26,383 nucleotides of DNA from an uncultured Prevotellaceae bacterium (GTDB lineage Bacteria; Bacteroidota; Bacteroidia; Bacteroidales; Muribaculaceae). Positions 7,649 through 15,253 of the stretch are shown here, piece by piece. The stretch covers positions 1 to 26,383 of the forward strand of contig CAJLWM010000027.1 in NCBI GenBank assembly GCA_905210415.1, read 5' to 3'. Numbering within the stretch: position 1 is the stretch's first letter; every line of letters begins with the position of its first letter. The notes beneath the pieces are model-generated. The model was not told the origin of the DNA. It made no database searches and saw only the letters and a program-made list of their open reading frames with translations. The position numbers were made by a program, and so were the translations under genes.

Positions 7649-8334
7649 AACCAGTTTTTGTGATTCCTGCCCGTGGCGGCAGTAAGGGTATCCCTGGGAA
7701 AAATATAAAACCGCTTTGTGGCAAACCGCTGATTGCCTATAGCGTGGAGGTGGCTCGCCAGTTGGCTGACGACCGCGACATATGCGTCACTACCGACGAT
7801 GAGCGCATCGCGCAAGTGGTGAAGAACATGGGGCTTGACGTGCCGTTTATGCGTCCCGACTATCTGGCTACCGATGGCTGTGGCACCTACGAGGTGCTGC
7901 TGCACGCCGTGAAATTCTATGAGGAGTTGGGTAGAGACTACGATACGTTGGTGCTGCTGCAACCTACGTCGCCTATGCGCACTGCCGAGGATGTGCAGGC
8001 TGCTATCGATGCCTATACGCCCGACATCGATATGGTGGTGACCGTCACTGAGGCGGCTTCAAATCCCTACTATAATTGCTATGAAACCGATGAAAACGGC
8101 TTCCTGCATATCTCAAAGGGCGATGGTTGCTACACTCGCCGCCAAGATGCCCCTAAAGCGTGGGAATATAATGGCGCTGTGTATGTGATAAACATCGAGA
8201 GCCTGAAGAAGGGTCCGCTTGGCAGTTTTAAGCGTCGAAAAATGGTGGAGATGAGCCGTGAACGCTCGGTGGATCTCGACACTCCGCTCGACTGGATGGT
8301 GGCAGAGGCTATTATGTCGGGGATGAAACAATAA
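7645..8334 (+). CDS. neuA: CMP-N-acylneuraminate (nonulosonate) cytidylyltransferase, NeuA type
   Basis: This 229-residue protein starts at the ATG at 7645, which overlaps the neuC stop by four bases. Upstream in-frame codons lie inside neuC and would add residues before the conserved start. It begins MKPVFVIPARGGSKGIPGKN, the CTP-binding signature of CMP-sialic acid synthetases, and contains LLQPTSPMRTAEDV near 108-121 and CVTTDDERIA near 47-56. The family joins CTP and an eight- or nine-carbon keto-acid sugar to give the CMP-activated donor for cell-surface glycans. PseF and LegF are close homologues, so the substrate may be pseudaminic or legionaminic acid instead of Neu5Ac. An M16 protease gene follows after nine bases. 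No neuB is seen nearby. Confidence 0.88.
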   Translation: MKPVFVIPARGGSKGIPGKNIKPLCGKPLIAYSVEVARQLADDRDICVTTDDERIAQVVKNMGLDVPFMRPDYLATDGCGTYEVLLHAVKFYEELGRDYDTLVLLQPTSPMRTAEDVQAAIDAYTPDIDMVVTVTEAASNPYYNCYETDENGFLHISKGDGCYTRRQDAPKAWEYNGAVYVINIESLKKGPLGSFKRRKMVEMSRERSVDLDTPLDWMVAEAIMSGMKQ

Positions 8335-8343
8335 GAACAGAAA

Positions 8344-9594
8344 ATGCAAGAGAATAAAGATACAGAAAAGACATCCACGTTTACGGCCACGTTGAGCAAC
8401 GGGCTGCGCTTGGTGCATGTGCCCGGCAATGGCAATGTGGCATATTGTGGCGTGGCGGTGAATGTTGGTAGCCGTGACGATGCTCCGGGGCATTATGGTA
8501 TGGCTCACTTTGTGGAGCATACTATCTTCAAGGGCACTTCGCACCGCAGCGCTTGGCACATTATCAACCGCATGGAGTCTGTGGGCGGGGAGTTGAATGC
8601 CTACACCACCAAAGAAGGCACGGTGGTGTATTCGGTGATGCCTAAGGACTATCTGGATAGGGCAACCGAACTGATTGCCGACTTGGTGACAAACTCCGTA
8701 TTTCCGGAGGTTCAGCTCAATCGCGAACGCGAGGTGGTGATGGACGAGGTGGATAGTTATCGCGACACGCCGAGTGAAGCTGTATATGACGATTGGGAGG
8801 ATAAATTCTTTGCAGGTAGCGAGTTGGGCCATAATATACTTGGCAATGAACACGACTTGGAGAGTATCAGCGGCGAAGACTGTCGCAATTATTTGCTCCA
8901 ACATTATGTGACAGAGAATATGGTTTATTTCGTGTATGGCGACATACCGAGCAAGAAGGTACTTCGCCTTGCCGAGCGATATTTTCTGCCTATCGAGCAG
9001 CGCGCGTTGGTGCGTCCTGCCCGTGTGATGCCAGCCGAGGTGGCTCCGTTTCGCGAGAGCATCAACATCGGTTCGCATCAGTGCCACACTGTGCTTGGCA
9101 CAAGGCTATTCGATATGCGCGACGATCGCCGCTACGCTATGGCGCTGCTGAATAATATGCTTGGCGGCCCGGGTATGAACTCGCTGCTGAATGTGCAGTT
9201 GCGTGAGCGCCGAGGTATGGTGTATGCCGTGGAGTCGAACGTGTCGCTGATGAGCGATTGCGGTATGTTTCAGGTGTATTTCGGATGCGATTCTCACCAT
9301 GTCGACCCGTGTATGCGCATCGTGGGCGATGTGATAAACCGCCTTGCCGAGCAGCCGCTCACTGCTCGCCGTCTTGATGCCGTGAAGCGCCAGTATGCTG
9401 GACAACTGCTTGTGGCAAGCAGCAGTGGAGAAGCGTTGGCGCTGAGTGCAGCCAAGAGCATGCTCTATTCCGGTCGCGTGATAACTGAACGCGAAACCAT
9501 GCAGCGCATTGAGGCTGTGACGCCCGAAGAGATGATGCAAGCCGCGCAAATGCTTGTGCCGTCGCGCTGGTCAACGCTCACTTTTCACGGTTAG
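8344..9594 (+). CDS. M16-family zinc metallopeptidase (insulinase/PqqL-like)
   Basis: This 416-residue protein has the inverted zinc motif HFVEH (His55, Glu58, His59) followed 75 residues later by the third ligand Glu135 in VVMDE, the exact HxxEH-x75-E spacing of active M16 peptidases. A second-half LRERRGMVYAV segment (about residues 286-296) supplies the conserved Arg/Tyr substrate-binding pair. There is no signal peptide, so it is probably cytoplasmic, like the small M16B members that act as dimers. It is the last gene of the rightward cluster, nine bases after neuA, and probably co-transcribed. A direct role in sugar synthesis is not implied. The substrate is unknown. Confidence 0.92.
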   Translation: MQENKDTEKTSTFTATLSNGLRLVHVPGNGNVAYCGVAVNVGSRDDAPGHYGMAHFVEHTIFKGTSHRSAWHIINRMESVGGELNAYTTKEGTVVYSVMPKDYLDRATELIADLVTNSVFPEVQLNREREVVMDEVDSYRDTPSEAVYDDWEDKFFAGSELGHNILGNEHDLESISGEDCRNYLLQHYVTENMVYFVYGDIPSKKVLRLAERYFLPIEQRALVRPARVMPAEVAPFRESINIGSHQCHTVLGTRLFDMRDDRRYAMALLNNMLGGPGMNSLLNVQLRERRGMVYAVESNVSLMSDCGMFQVYFGCDSHHVDPCMRIVGDVINRLAEQPLTARRLDAVKRQYAGQLLVASSSGEALALSAAKSMLYSGRVITERETMQRIEAVTPEEMMQAAQMLVPSRWSTLTFHG

Positions 9595-9658
9595 AATCAT
9601 TGAGACAGCAGGCCTGATGCTATTTGCCCTATTTGTCGGAAAAATAGAAAGGAAATGC

Positions 9659-9688
9659 TTGGTTTTCGGTGAGGAATGAGTATTTTTG
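9659..9688 (+). promoter_or_regulatory. Promoter of pyrH-frr
   Basis: TTG (9659-9661) and TATTTTTG (9681-9688) are 19 bases apart, matching the Bacteroidetes primary promoter. Transcription would begin near 9695, about 40 bases before the pyrH ATG at 9734. Confidence 0.7.
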
Positions 9689-9733
9689 TAAAACGAAATA
9701 TCATAAACACAGATTTAAGTAATAATAAGAAAC

Positions 9734-10453
9734 ATGAGAGAACAATATAAAAGAATACTTTTGAAGTTGAGCGGTGAGTCGCTCATGGGCGAGCAAGGAT
9801 ATGGCATCGATGCAAAGCGTGTGGCTGACTATGCCGAGCAAATCAAGCAAGTGGTGGAAAGCGGCGTGCAAGTGGCTATCGTGATTGGCGGCGGAAACAT
9901 CTTCCGTGGCTTGTCGGGGGCTGCTAAGGGTGTCGACCGCGTGAAAGGCGACCAAATGGGTATGCTTGCCACCGTTATCAACTCGTTGGCGCTGAGCAGT
10001 GGTCTTGAGAGCATTGGTCAAGCGGCACAGGTGTTCACTGCCATCAATATGTTTCCAATCGGTGAGTATTACAGCAAATGGAAGGCTATCGACGCCATGA
10101 ATGCCGGCAAGGTGGCTATCCTCTCGGGTGGCACTGGCAATCCTTTCTTCACCACCGACACTGGTTCGGCGTTGCGTGGCATTGAAGTTGAGGCCGACGT
10201 GATGCTCAAGGGCACTCGCGTGGATGGCATCTACACTGCCGACCCAGAGAAAGACCCTACTGCCACTAAGTTTAGCGAAATCACCTACGATGAAATCTAC
10301 AATCGTGGATTGAAGGTGATGGACCTCACTGCCACCACTCTCTGCAAGGTGAACAACCTGCCTATCATCGTGTTTGATATGGACACTAAGGGCAACCTGA
10401 TGAAAGTGATGAACGGAGAGCCTATCGGCACTTTGGTGTATGAGAAGAAGTAA
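9734..10453 (+). CDS. pyrH: UMP kinase
   Basis: This 239-residue protein has the standard length and the amino-acid-kinase fold signatures of UMP kinase: RILLKLSGESLMG at 7-19, VAIVIGGGNIFRG at about 47-59, and AILSGGTGNPFFTTDT at about 132-147. TRVDGIYTADPEKDP lies near 166-180. It phosphorylates UMP to UDP in the cytoplasm, feeding RNA, DNA and nucleotide-sugar synthesis, and is typically a GTP-activated, UTP-inhibited hexamer. The gene is followed 33 bases later by frr, the common pyrH-frr pairing in bacteria, and both probably share the promoter at 9659-9688. Nothing is unusual in the sequence. Confidence 0.97.
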   Translation: MREQYKRILLKLSGESLMGEQGYGIDAKRVADYAEQIKQVVESGVQVAIVIGGGNIFRGLSGAAKGVDRVKGDQMGMLATVINSLALSSGLESIGQAAQVFTAINMFPIGEYYSKWKAIDAMNAGKVAILSGGTGNPFFTTDTGSALRGIEVEADVMLKGTRVDGIYTADPEKDPTATKFSEITYDEIYNRGLKVMDLTATTLCKVNNLPIIVFDMDTKGNLMKVMNGEPIGTLVYEKK

Positions 10454-10486
10454 TCAAATGAAAAAACAGATATAACACAATTCAAT

Positions 10487-11050
10487 ATGAACGATCCTAA
10501 ACATTATTTAAACGAAGCAGAGGAGAGTATGCAACTTGCAGTGGACTTCCTCGACGAGGCTCTTGCTCACATCCGTGCAGGTAAAGCCAATCCGAAGATT
10601 CTTGATGGCGTGCGCGTTGACTACTACGGCTCACAATGTCCGATAAGCAATGTGGCAAACATTTCGGTGCCTGATGCTCGCACTATCACCATCACTCCAT
10701 GGGAAAAAGCGATGTTTAAGGTGATTGAAAAAGCTATTATCGACTCACCTGTTGGCATCACTCCAGAGAATAATGGCGAAGTTATCCGCTTGGCTATTCC
10801 ACCTCTCACCGAGGACCGCCGTAAACAACTTGTTAAGCAATCGAAGGGTGAAGCTGAAAATGCTAAGATGAGTGTGCGCAATGCTCGTCGCGAAGCAATA
10901 GAAGGCTTGAAGAAGGCCGTTAAGAACGATGGTATGCCTGAAGACGTGCAAAAAGATGCTGAAAACACTGTTCAGAAAATCCACGACAAGTATGTGAAGA
11001 AGATTGAAGATCTCTTTGCTGCTAAGGAAAAAGAAATCCTTACTGTGTAA
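10487..11050 (+). CDS. frr: Ribosome recycling factor
   Basis: This 187-residue protein matches the family length (about 185). Recognisable blocks are [21 protein letters not shown] at about 28-48, [14 protein letters not shown] at about 61-74 and the [23 protein letters not shown] segment at about 105-127, followed by a long helical C-terminus. With EF-G it splits post-termination ribosomes. It is the second gene of the pyrH-frr unit, ending in a strong hairpin terminator 47 bases beyond the stop. Confidence 0.97.
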   Translation: MNDPKHYLNEAEESMQLAVDFLDEALAHIRAGKANPKILDGVRVDYYGSQCPISNVANISVPDARTITITPWEKAMFKVIEKAIIDSPVGITPENNGEVIRLAIPPLTEDRRKQLVKQSKGEAENAKMSVRNARREAIEGLKKAVKNDGMPEDVQKDAENTVQKIHDKYVKKIEDLFAAKEKEILTV

Positions 11051-11096
11051 GCAGATGTGGTTGTGCCCCGTTGCGGGGTCTACATAGAGAATACAT

Positions 11097-11133
11097 AATA
11101 GCCGCAGTGACCAGTCACTGCGGCTATTTTTTT
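11097..11133 (+). terminator. Strong intrinsic terminator of pyrH-frr
   Basis: AATAGCCGCAGTGA (11097-11110) pairs perfectly with TCACTGCGGCTATT (11115-11128) around a 4-base loop and runs into seven T residues (11127-11133). A smaller CCCCG/CGGGG hairpin lies just before it. Confidence 0.95.
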
Positions 11134-11202
11134 GGCTATACACAATATAGATAACAAATATAACTTAATAATAACTCGAACTTATGTTTCTTTTTCTCAA
11201 TG

Positions 11203-11233
11203 CAAAGTTACAACCTATAGTGAATGCCTGCAA
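11203..11233 (-). promoter_or_regulatory. Orphan leftward promoter-like element
   Basis: On the minus strand TTG (11231-11233) lies 20 bases from TAACTTTG (11203-11210). This is a full match to the consensus, but no gene lies downstream: it points toward the frr terminator. It may drive a short RNA or be a relic. Confidence 0.4.
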
Positions 11234-11312
11234 TCACCAAAAGTAGGTATTTTGCTGTGCATAATCTCAAGGCTGTGTGCCATAAGCCCAATTCGGTCAT
11301 TAGGGCTTGAAT

Positions 11313-11465
11313 GGATTTTGGAGTTTTATAAGTGCAGATTTTATGGGAATTTCCGTGCTGCCCAAAAAACGCTCATTGGTAGGGACGGTCTGTCAAATCC
11401 GCAAAACACTACTCCAAAATCCTCTGACGCGTATTGCTAATTCATGTAAAATCTGCCTTATAAAA
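11313..11465. repeat. Two interleaved inverted-repeat pairs
   Basis: GGATTTTGGAGT (11313-11324) has a perfect inverted copy ACTCCAAAATCC at 11411-11422. The adjoining 20 bases at 11324-11343 have an inverted copy at 11447-11465 that lacks one base. The order is A-B-A'-B', which is pseudoknot-like, not a simple nested hairpin. Confidence 0.75.
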
Positions 11466-11610
11466 AACGAATGGCTCCAAGCAGTAGAAAAAATTCACAT
11501 ATACTTTCTATGGCCGATTTGGGATAATTGATTGATTGTCTATGGCGATGTGGTTGCAGAGCGATGTGCTGACGCTTTGGTGGCTATTTTTGATGTTTTT
11601 TGCGAAAACG

Positions 11611-11642
11611 TTTGGTAATTAGAAATATAGTGCCTATATTTG
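11611..11642 (+). promoter_or_regulatory. Promoter of the ribbon-helix-helix regulator
   Basis: TTTG (11611-11614), a 20-base spacer and TATATTTG (11635-11642) fit the Bacteroidetes consensus fully. Transcription would start near 11648, leaving a long, AT-rich leader of about 125 bases before the ATG at 11773. Confidence 0.7.
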
Positions 11643-11772
11643 TGCTATTATAATAATATGATAATGTGAGTAGATAAATAATAAAGTAATATTAAAATAA
11701 TATCACTGAAAAACATTTATTTGCTCAATCATCAAAAACGATGCGATTGATTAGTGAAAATGAGACAAAGAC

Positions 11773-11958
11773 ATGGCAGCAGATAATGGTAAACAAAAGG
11801 TGAAGAGTTTTGTGCTGAGAATAGATGCACAGACTATGAGCGCTATTGAGGAATGGGCTGCCGATGAATTTCGCTCAGTGAACGGGCAGTTGCAATGGTT
11901 GATTGCCGATGCGCTGAAGCGAAGCGGACGAATGACGGCAAAGAAAAGAAATGGTTAG
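11773..11958 (+). CDS. Arc/CopG-like ribbon-helix-helix DNA-binding protein
   Basis: This protein is only 61 residues. KSFVLRIDAQTMSAIEEWAADEF (residues about 11-33) followed by SVNGQLQWLIADALKRSG (about 35-52) is the beta-strand/helix/helix layout of Arc-family repressors. The strand residues K-F-L-I would enter the DNA major groove as a dimer, and R-S-V-N-G-Q begins the second helix. The basic tail TAKKRNG is short. It stands alone behind a strong promoter, with no toxin gene beside it, so it is not obviously an antitoxin. Palindromic TTGGCA elements lie immediately downstream, between it and rubrerythrin, and could be targets, but that is speculation. The regulated genes are unknown. Confidence 0.82.
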   Translation: MAADNGKQKVKSFVLRIDAQTMSAIEEWAADEFRSVNGQLQWLIADALKRSGRMTAKKRNG

Positions 11959-11968
11959 TATATATGGC

Positions 11969-12078
11969 TTGGCAATAGCCTTGCCAGGCGCCGAAAGGTA
12001 AATTATTAAAAAAGGGCGAAGCACTGTGTGATACAATGCTTTGCCCTATACCTTATTTGGCAAGTGCCAAGGTTGGCA
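11969..12078. repeat. Cluster of TTGGCA palindromic half-sites
   Basis: TTGGCAA/TTGCCAG (11969-11975 and 11981-11987), TTGGCA-AG-TGCCAA (12057-12070) and a further TTGGCA (12073-12078) lie in the convergent gap between the small regulator and rubrerythrin. The middle one is a perfect 6-bp inverted repeat with a 2-base spacer. Confidence 0.5.
12008..12047 (-). terminator. Terminator of rubrerythrin
   Basis: AGGGCGAAGCA (12013-12023) pairs with TGCTTTGCCCT (12037-12047) with one G-U pair and a 13-base loop. On the minus strand it runs into six T residues followed by more A/T. Confidence 0.75.
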
Positions 12079-12092
12079 AAATGCCGTGGTGA

Positions 12093-12635
12093 TTAATAGT
12101 TTTCTGCTTTGATTTCGAAGTAGCTTTGTGGATGGTTGCACACTGGGCATACCTCAGGAGCTTTCTTGCCAACCACGATGTGTCCGCAGTTGCGGCATTG
12201 CCAGATGCAGTCGCCCTCGCGAGAGAATACCACGCCGTCTTCGATGTTCTTGAGAAGTTTGCGATAGCGCTCCTCGTGATGCTTTTCGATAGCAGCCACG
12301 CCTCTCATCAATGCGGCAATGTCGGTAAAGCCTTCTTCTTCGGCTTCGTGAGCCATGCGATCATACATATCGGTCCACTCAAAGTTTTCGCCTTCGGCTG
12401 CAGCCTTGAGGTTTGATACAGTATCCTTTATTTCGCCGCCTTCGAGGAGTTTAAACCACATTTTGGCGTGTTCCTTCTCGTTTTGAGCAGTTTCTTCAAA
12501 AAGTGCTGCGATTTGTTCATAACCCTCTTTCTTTGCCTTTGAAGCAAAGTAAGAATATTTGTTTCTTGCTTGAGATTCACCAGCGAAAGCCTCCATGAGG
12601 TTGCGCTCGGTCTTTGTTCCTTTTAGATTTTTCAT
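12093..12635 (-). CDS. rbr: Rubrerythrin
   Basis: This 180-residue protein has two domains. The N-terminal ferritin-like four-helix part has iron-ligand motifs [13 protein letters not shown] (Glu20), EKEHAKMW (Glu53, His56), AHEAEEEGF (around Glu97) and EKHHEERY (about 117-124). The C-terminal rubredoxin-like part has CRNC (Cys147, Cys150) and CPVC (Cys163, Cys166), which hold one iron. Rubrerythrins reduce hydrogen peroxide in the cytoplasm of anaerobes and microaerophiles, which fits an anaerobic gut-type Bacteroidales. It lies downstream of pgeF on the same strand with a gap of about 128 bases, and a weak promoter box is present in the gap. Confidence 0.95.
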   Translation of the reverse strand: MKNLKGTKTERNLMEAFAGESQARNKYSYFASKAKKEGYEQIAALFEETAQNEKEHAKMWFKLLEGGEIKDTVSNLKAAAEGENFEWTDMYDRMAHEAEEEGFTDIAALMRGVAAIEKHHEERYRKLLKNIEDGVVFSREGDCIWQCRNCGHIVVGKKAPEVCPVCNHPQSYFEIKAENY

Positions 12636-12721
12636 CTTGTGTATTTATTATTAAGTTAACTTATTGTTTGCGTATATACATAACAAATTCTGTGCCAAAA
12701 CCAGTGGAGCTTTTGGCGTCG

Positions 12722-12729
12722 TAAAGATA
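12722..12729 (-). promoter_or_regulatory. Possible -7 box for rubrerythrin
   Basis: On the minus strand this reads TATCTTTA, one base off TAnnTTTG. No -33 element is evident. Readthrough from pgeF is an alternative, since no hairpin is visible after pgeF. Confidence 0.35.
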
Positions 12730-12763
12730 ATGAAAATTGATAAAAATAGTTCGGTGAAAGGTG

Positions 12764-13555
12764 TTATTTTTTTATAATCCCGGTGAACGTGCGGCCTGAT
12801 TTTATGCCTATGCGTCGCGCCGAGAAATATTTTTCTGGCTGGCAACGGGTGCATTCTCCGCTCGTGGCTATGTTGTGGGGTAGTATGCCGCAATCTGTGA
12901 GCACCAGGCGGTTGGCTTCTTGCAGCGAGATGTGTGCTTTGCCCGTGATGGCGTGGCGGTGTGTGATGGCATCGATGGGAAATCCGGCTTCGGCGAAACG
13001 CTCCACCACCTCGTCGCCCACCTCGAAGCAATCTTGGCAGATGGATGCGCCAATGGCTGCAAATATGTCGCTTGGTTGTGAACCGAGCTCTTGCATGGTT
13101 GCCACGGTTGCTGCGGCTATGCGCATTGCTGTGCCTTTCCATCCGGCATGTGCTGCGGCAATGATGCCGAGGCGAGGGTCGGCGAGCACTATAGGCACAC
13201 AATCGGCGGTGTTTATGCCTATTGCCACGCCACTAAGTGTGGTCACGATGGCGTCTTTCTCGTTGAGCAATGCTTGCTGCTCTTGATGGGTGAGTGAGAA
13301 GAAGTTGTGCGAGATAGTTACTACCGAGGCGGTATGGGTCTGTCGTGGCATAACCAACTTGTCGGGCGTGATGCCTAAATGACGGCAGAGGCTTTCGCGG
13401 CACTCGCTCACGTGCGCGGGGTCGTCGCCAGTGTAGTCGCACAGATTGATTTCGCTGTATGGGTTGGCTGTGTCAACCAGCCCACGCAGCGTGGTGAATG
13501 CCGTTATGCCGGCTGTCGGTGTGTTGAAGCCAAGAGGCTCAATCTTCATCTTCAT
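12764..13555 (-). CDS. pgeF: Peptidoglycan editing factor PgeF (YfiH/laccase-domain family)
   Basis: This 263-residue protein has the family's full length and its three metal/catalytic residues in context: RQTHT (His74), [12 protein letters not shown] (Cys119) and [10 protein letters not shown] (His136). [15 protein letters not shown] at about 169-183 is also conserved. Members are reported to remove wrongly built muropeptide precursors carrying L-Ser in place of L-Ala, and some act on purine nucleosides, so the true substrate is debated. The first ATG (13555) overlaps the end of obg by 17 bases and a second ATG (13549) by 11. Either start gives translational coupling with obg. I kept the first. 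Confidence 0.92.
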   Translation of the reverse strand: MKMKIEPLGFNTPTAGITAFTTLRGLVDTANPYSEINLCDYTGDDPAHVSECRESLCRHLGITPDKLVMPRQTHTASVVTISHNFFSLTHQEQQALLNEKDAIVTTLSGVAIGINTADCVPIVLADPRLGIIAAAHAGWKGTAMRIAAATVATMQELGSQPSDIFAAIGASICQDCFEVGDEVVERFAEAGFPIDAITHRHAITGKAHISLQEANRLVLTDCGILPHNIATSGECTRCQPEKYFSARRIGIKSGRTFTGIIKK

Positions 13556-14702
13556 ATTTGTCGGGCCAATATTCGTCGTCCCATTCCAGTTCTATGTCTT
13601 CGTCTTCTAATGGTTCGTCGTCGGTCTCGATAACAAACTCATCTTCCTCCTTCACGCGGTGGCTTGTGTCGAGGTCGCGGTGGGTGAGTTGCTCAGGAAT
13701 ACGGTTGCGCTCGTCGTTGATGGTTCTCCAGAGCATATCCTTAAGTTCCGCCAAGCCCATACCGGCAACCGAAGAGATAAACACAGTCTCGATGCCGTCG
13801 GGCAATTCTTGGCGCATTTCCTCCATGAGTTCGTCGTCGAGCATGTCGCATTTGGTGATGGCAAGCACGCGAGGCTTGTCCACCAAGTCGGGGTTGAATT
13901 TCTCAAGTTCGTTGCAGAGTACGGCGTAGTCGGCACGGATGTCGTTGGTGTCGGCAGGAATCATGAAAAGCAACACGGCATTACGCTCAATGTGACGGAG
14001 GAAGCGCAGACCCAATCCGCGGCCTTCGCTTGCGCCCTCAATGATACCAGGAATGTCGGCCATCACAAATGAGCGGGTGTCGCGATAACCCACGATGCCG
14101 AGGTTTGGCTCGAGCGTAGTGAATGGGTAGTTGGCAATCTTAGGCTTGGCAGCCGAGATAGATGCCAAGAGGGTAGACTTGCCCGCATTAGGGAAGCCCA
14201 CCAAACCCACGTCGGCAAGCAGTTTCAACTCCATAATCACTTCGCACTCTTGGCGTGGTTCGCCGGGTTGCGCGTAGCGAGGAGTGCGGTTGGTAGGGCT
14301 CTTAAAGTGCCAGTTGCCCAATCCGCCGCGTCCGCCCTTGAGCAGCACCACTTCTTGACCGTCGTCGGTGACGTCGCAGATAAACTTGCCTGTTTGAGCA
14401 TTAAATACGGCTGTGCCACAAGGCACTTCTATGATGCGGTCTTCGCCGGCCTTACCAAAACTGCGGCACTCGCTGCCCGACATACCGTCGGTGGCAAACA
14501 CGTGGCGCTGATATTTAAGGTGTAAGAGGGTCCATAGGTTGCGGTTGCCGCGCAATATCACGCTGCCTCCGTTACCTCCATCACCTCCGTCAGGACCGCC
14601 TTTTGGCACATATTTGGCGCGATGTAGGTGTGCTGAACCGGCACCGCCCTTACCTGAGCGGCACAAAATCTTCACGTAGTCAATAAAATTTGATTCTGCC
14701 AT
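13539..14702 (-). CDS. obgE: Obg-family GTPase
   Basis: This 387-residue protein begins with the glycine-rich Obg fold ([20 protein letters not shown] at about 32-51; residues about 1-160). The G domain follows, with GFPNAGKST (169-177), [12 protein letters not shown] (216-227) and TKCD (283-286). The C-terminus is strongly acidic and short, without the TGS-like extension of some homologues. Obg binds the large ribosomal subunit and helps 50S maturation and the (p)ppGpp-linked growth response. It is the first gene of an obg-pgeF unit read leftward from a consensus promoter. Confidence 0.96.
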   Translation of the reverse strand: MAESNFIDYVKILCRSGKGGAGSAHLHRAKYVPKGGPDGGDGGNGGSVILRGNRNLWTLLHLKYQRHVFATDGMSGSECRSFGKAGEDRIIEVPCGTAVFNAQTGKFICDVTDDGQEVVLLKGGRGGLGNWHFKSPTNRTPRYAQPGEPRQECEVIMELKLLADVGLVGFPNAGKSTLLASISAAKPKIANYPFTTLEPNLGIVGYRDTRSFVMADIPGIIEGASEGRGLGLRFLRHIERNAVLLFMIPADTNDIRADYAVLCNELEKFNPDLVDKPRVLAITKCDMLDDELMEEMRQELPDGIETVFISSVAGMGLAELKDMLWRTINDERNRIPEQLTHRDLDTSHRVKEEDEFVIETDDEPLEDEDIELEWDDEYWPDKYEDED

Positions 14703-14767
14703 AGTTGCGTAGTGTCTGTTGATGTTTTGGGCACTGCTAATGCCGTATTTTATAATAATTTAGCGTG

Positions 14768-14798
14768 CAAAGTTACGAAAAATCCTTCGCATTGCAAA
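14768..14798 (-). promoter_or_regulatory. Promoter of obgE-pgeF
   Basis: On the minus strand TTTG (14795-14798), 19 bases and TAACTTTG (14768-14775) match the Bacteroidetes consensus. Transcription would begin near 14762, about 60 bases before the obg ATG. Confidence 0.7.
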
Positions 14799-14986
14799 AT
14801 ATCATCTCCCTTTGCGCCCCACTATCCACCACATGGCCCCTTTTTCGTCGGCAGTATTAGCCCCAAATCGGTAATTGATAAGTCTTCCAATCGTTTTGCC
14901 AGATTTCCGGAGTCCATGCCATTGCCCGAATTGGGATTATATTCTATTTGTAAATAGAATTCCCGTTTTATTTGCATAATCGTGCC

Positions 14987-15084
14987 CTGTGAAGAATTTT
15001 TGGCAATGTTGCCACTTTTTCTTCACAGAAGGTGCGAGTTTTTGTGAATTTTGTGGAGTCTGCGAAGAATTTTTGGCAACGTTG
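14987..15084. repeat. Long hairpin plus 21-base direct repeat
   Basis: CTGTGAAGAA (14987-14996) pairs perfectly with TTCTTCACAG (15019-15028), and inside it TGGCAA pairs with TTGCCA. The 21 bases from GAAGAATTTTTGGCAA at 14991-15011 recur at 15064-15084 with one difference. The 13-base word AATTTTGTGGAGT also occurs twice, at 15048 and 15131. Confidence 0.7.
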
Positions 15085-15105
15085 GGGGCGCCGAGGAAAA
15101 ATAAA

Positions 15106-15137
15106 TTTGGAAATATGCTTGTGGTGTGGTAATTTTG
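15106..15137 (+). promoter_or_regulatory. Promoter of rpoN
   Basis: TTTG (15106-15109), a 20-base spacer and TAATTTTG (15130-15137) fit the primary promoter consensus. The implied leader to the ATG at 15254 is about 110 bases. Confidence 0.6.
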
Positions 15138-15253
15138 TGGAGTGCGTATTGGCACGAAAATTGTTAATGAACTAAACGGAATGCACAATTGTTTGTGTTA
15201 TTGGGAGTTGTAATATAGAGTGAACTAACGATAAGATCAGAAAATATCATATT

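Larger units (their letters stand above)
11051..11772. other. 720-base gene-poor gap with repeats and promoters
   Basis: After the frr terminator no convincing gene is seen until the small regulator at 11773. Short open frames here lack good starts and family features. The stretch holds a leftward promoter-like pair at 11203-11233, two overlapping inverted-repeat pairs between 11313 and 11465, and the rightward promoter at 11611-11642 followed by a leader of about 125 bases that is rich in A and T. Confidence 0.6.
14703..15253. other. Divergent obg/rpoN intergenic region (about 550 bases)
   Basis: No coding region is supported here. The stretch contains the obg promoter on the left, the rpoN promoter at 15106-15137, and between them a set of short repeats and one long imperfect hairpin at 14987-15028. 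The base composition is more AT-rich than the flanking genes. Confidence 0.7.

Noticed and set aside
8113..9087. Long minus-strand open frame (324 codons) inside the neuA/M16 region
   Set aside because: It lies antisense to two genes with clear family motifs, and its translation is rich in His, Ile and Ala without domain pattern, as expected for the shadow of GC-rich codons.
11132..11531. Two plus-strand frames (about 102 and 74 codons) in the repeat-bearing gap
   Set aside because: They begin inside or right after the frr terminator or at a poor start codon, overlap the inverted repeats and show no family features.
12651..13202. Alternative minus-strand frame of 183 codons within pgeF
   Set aside because: pgeF in the other frame has all catalytic residues; this frame is Arg/His-rich and extends into intergenic sequence.
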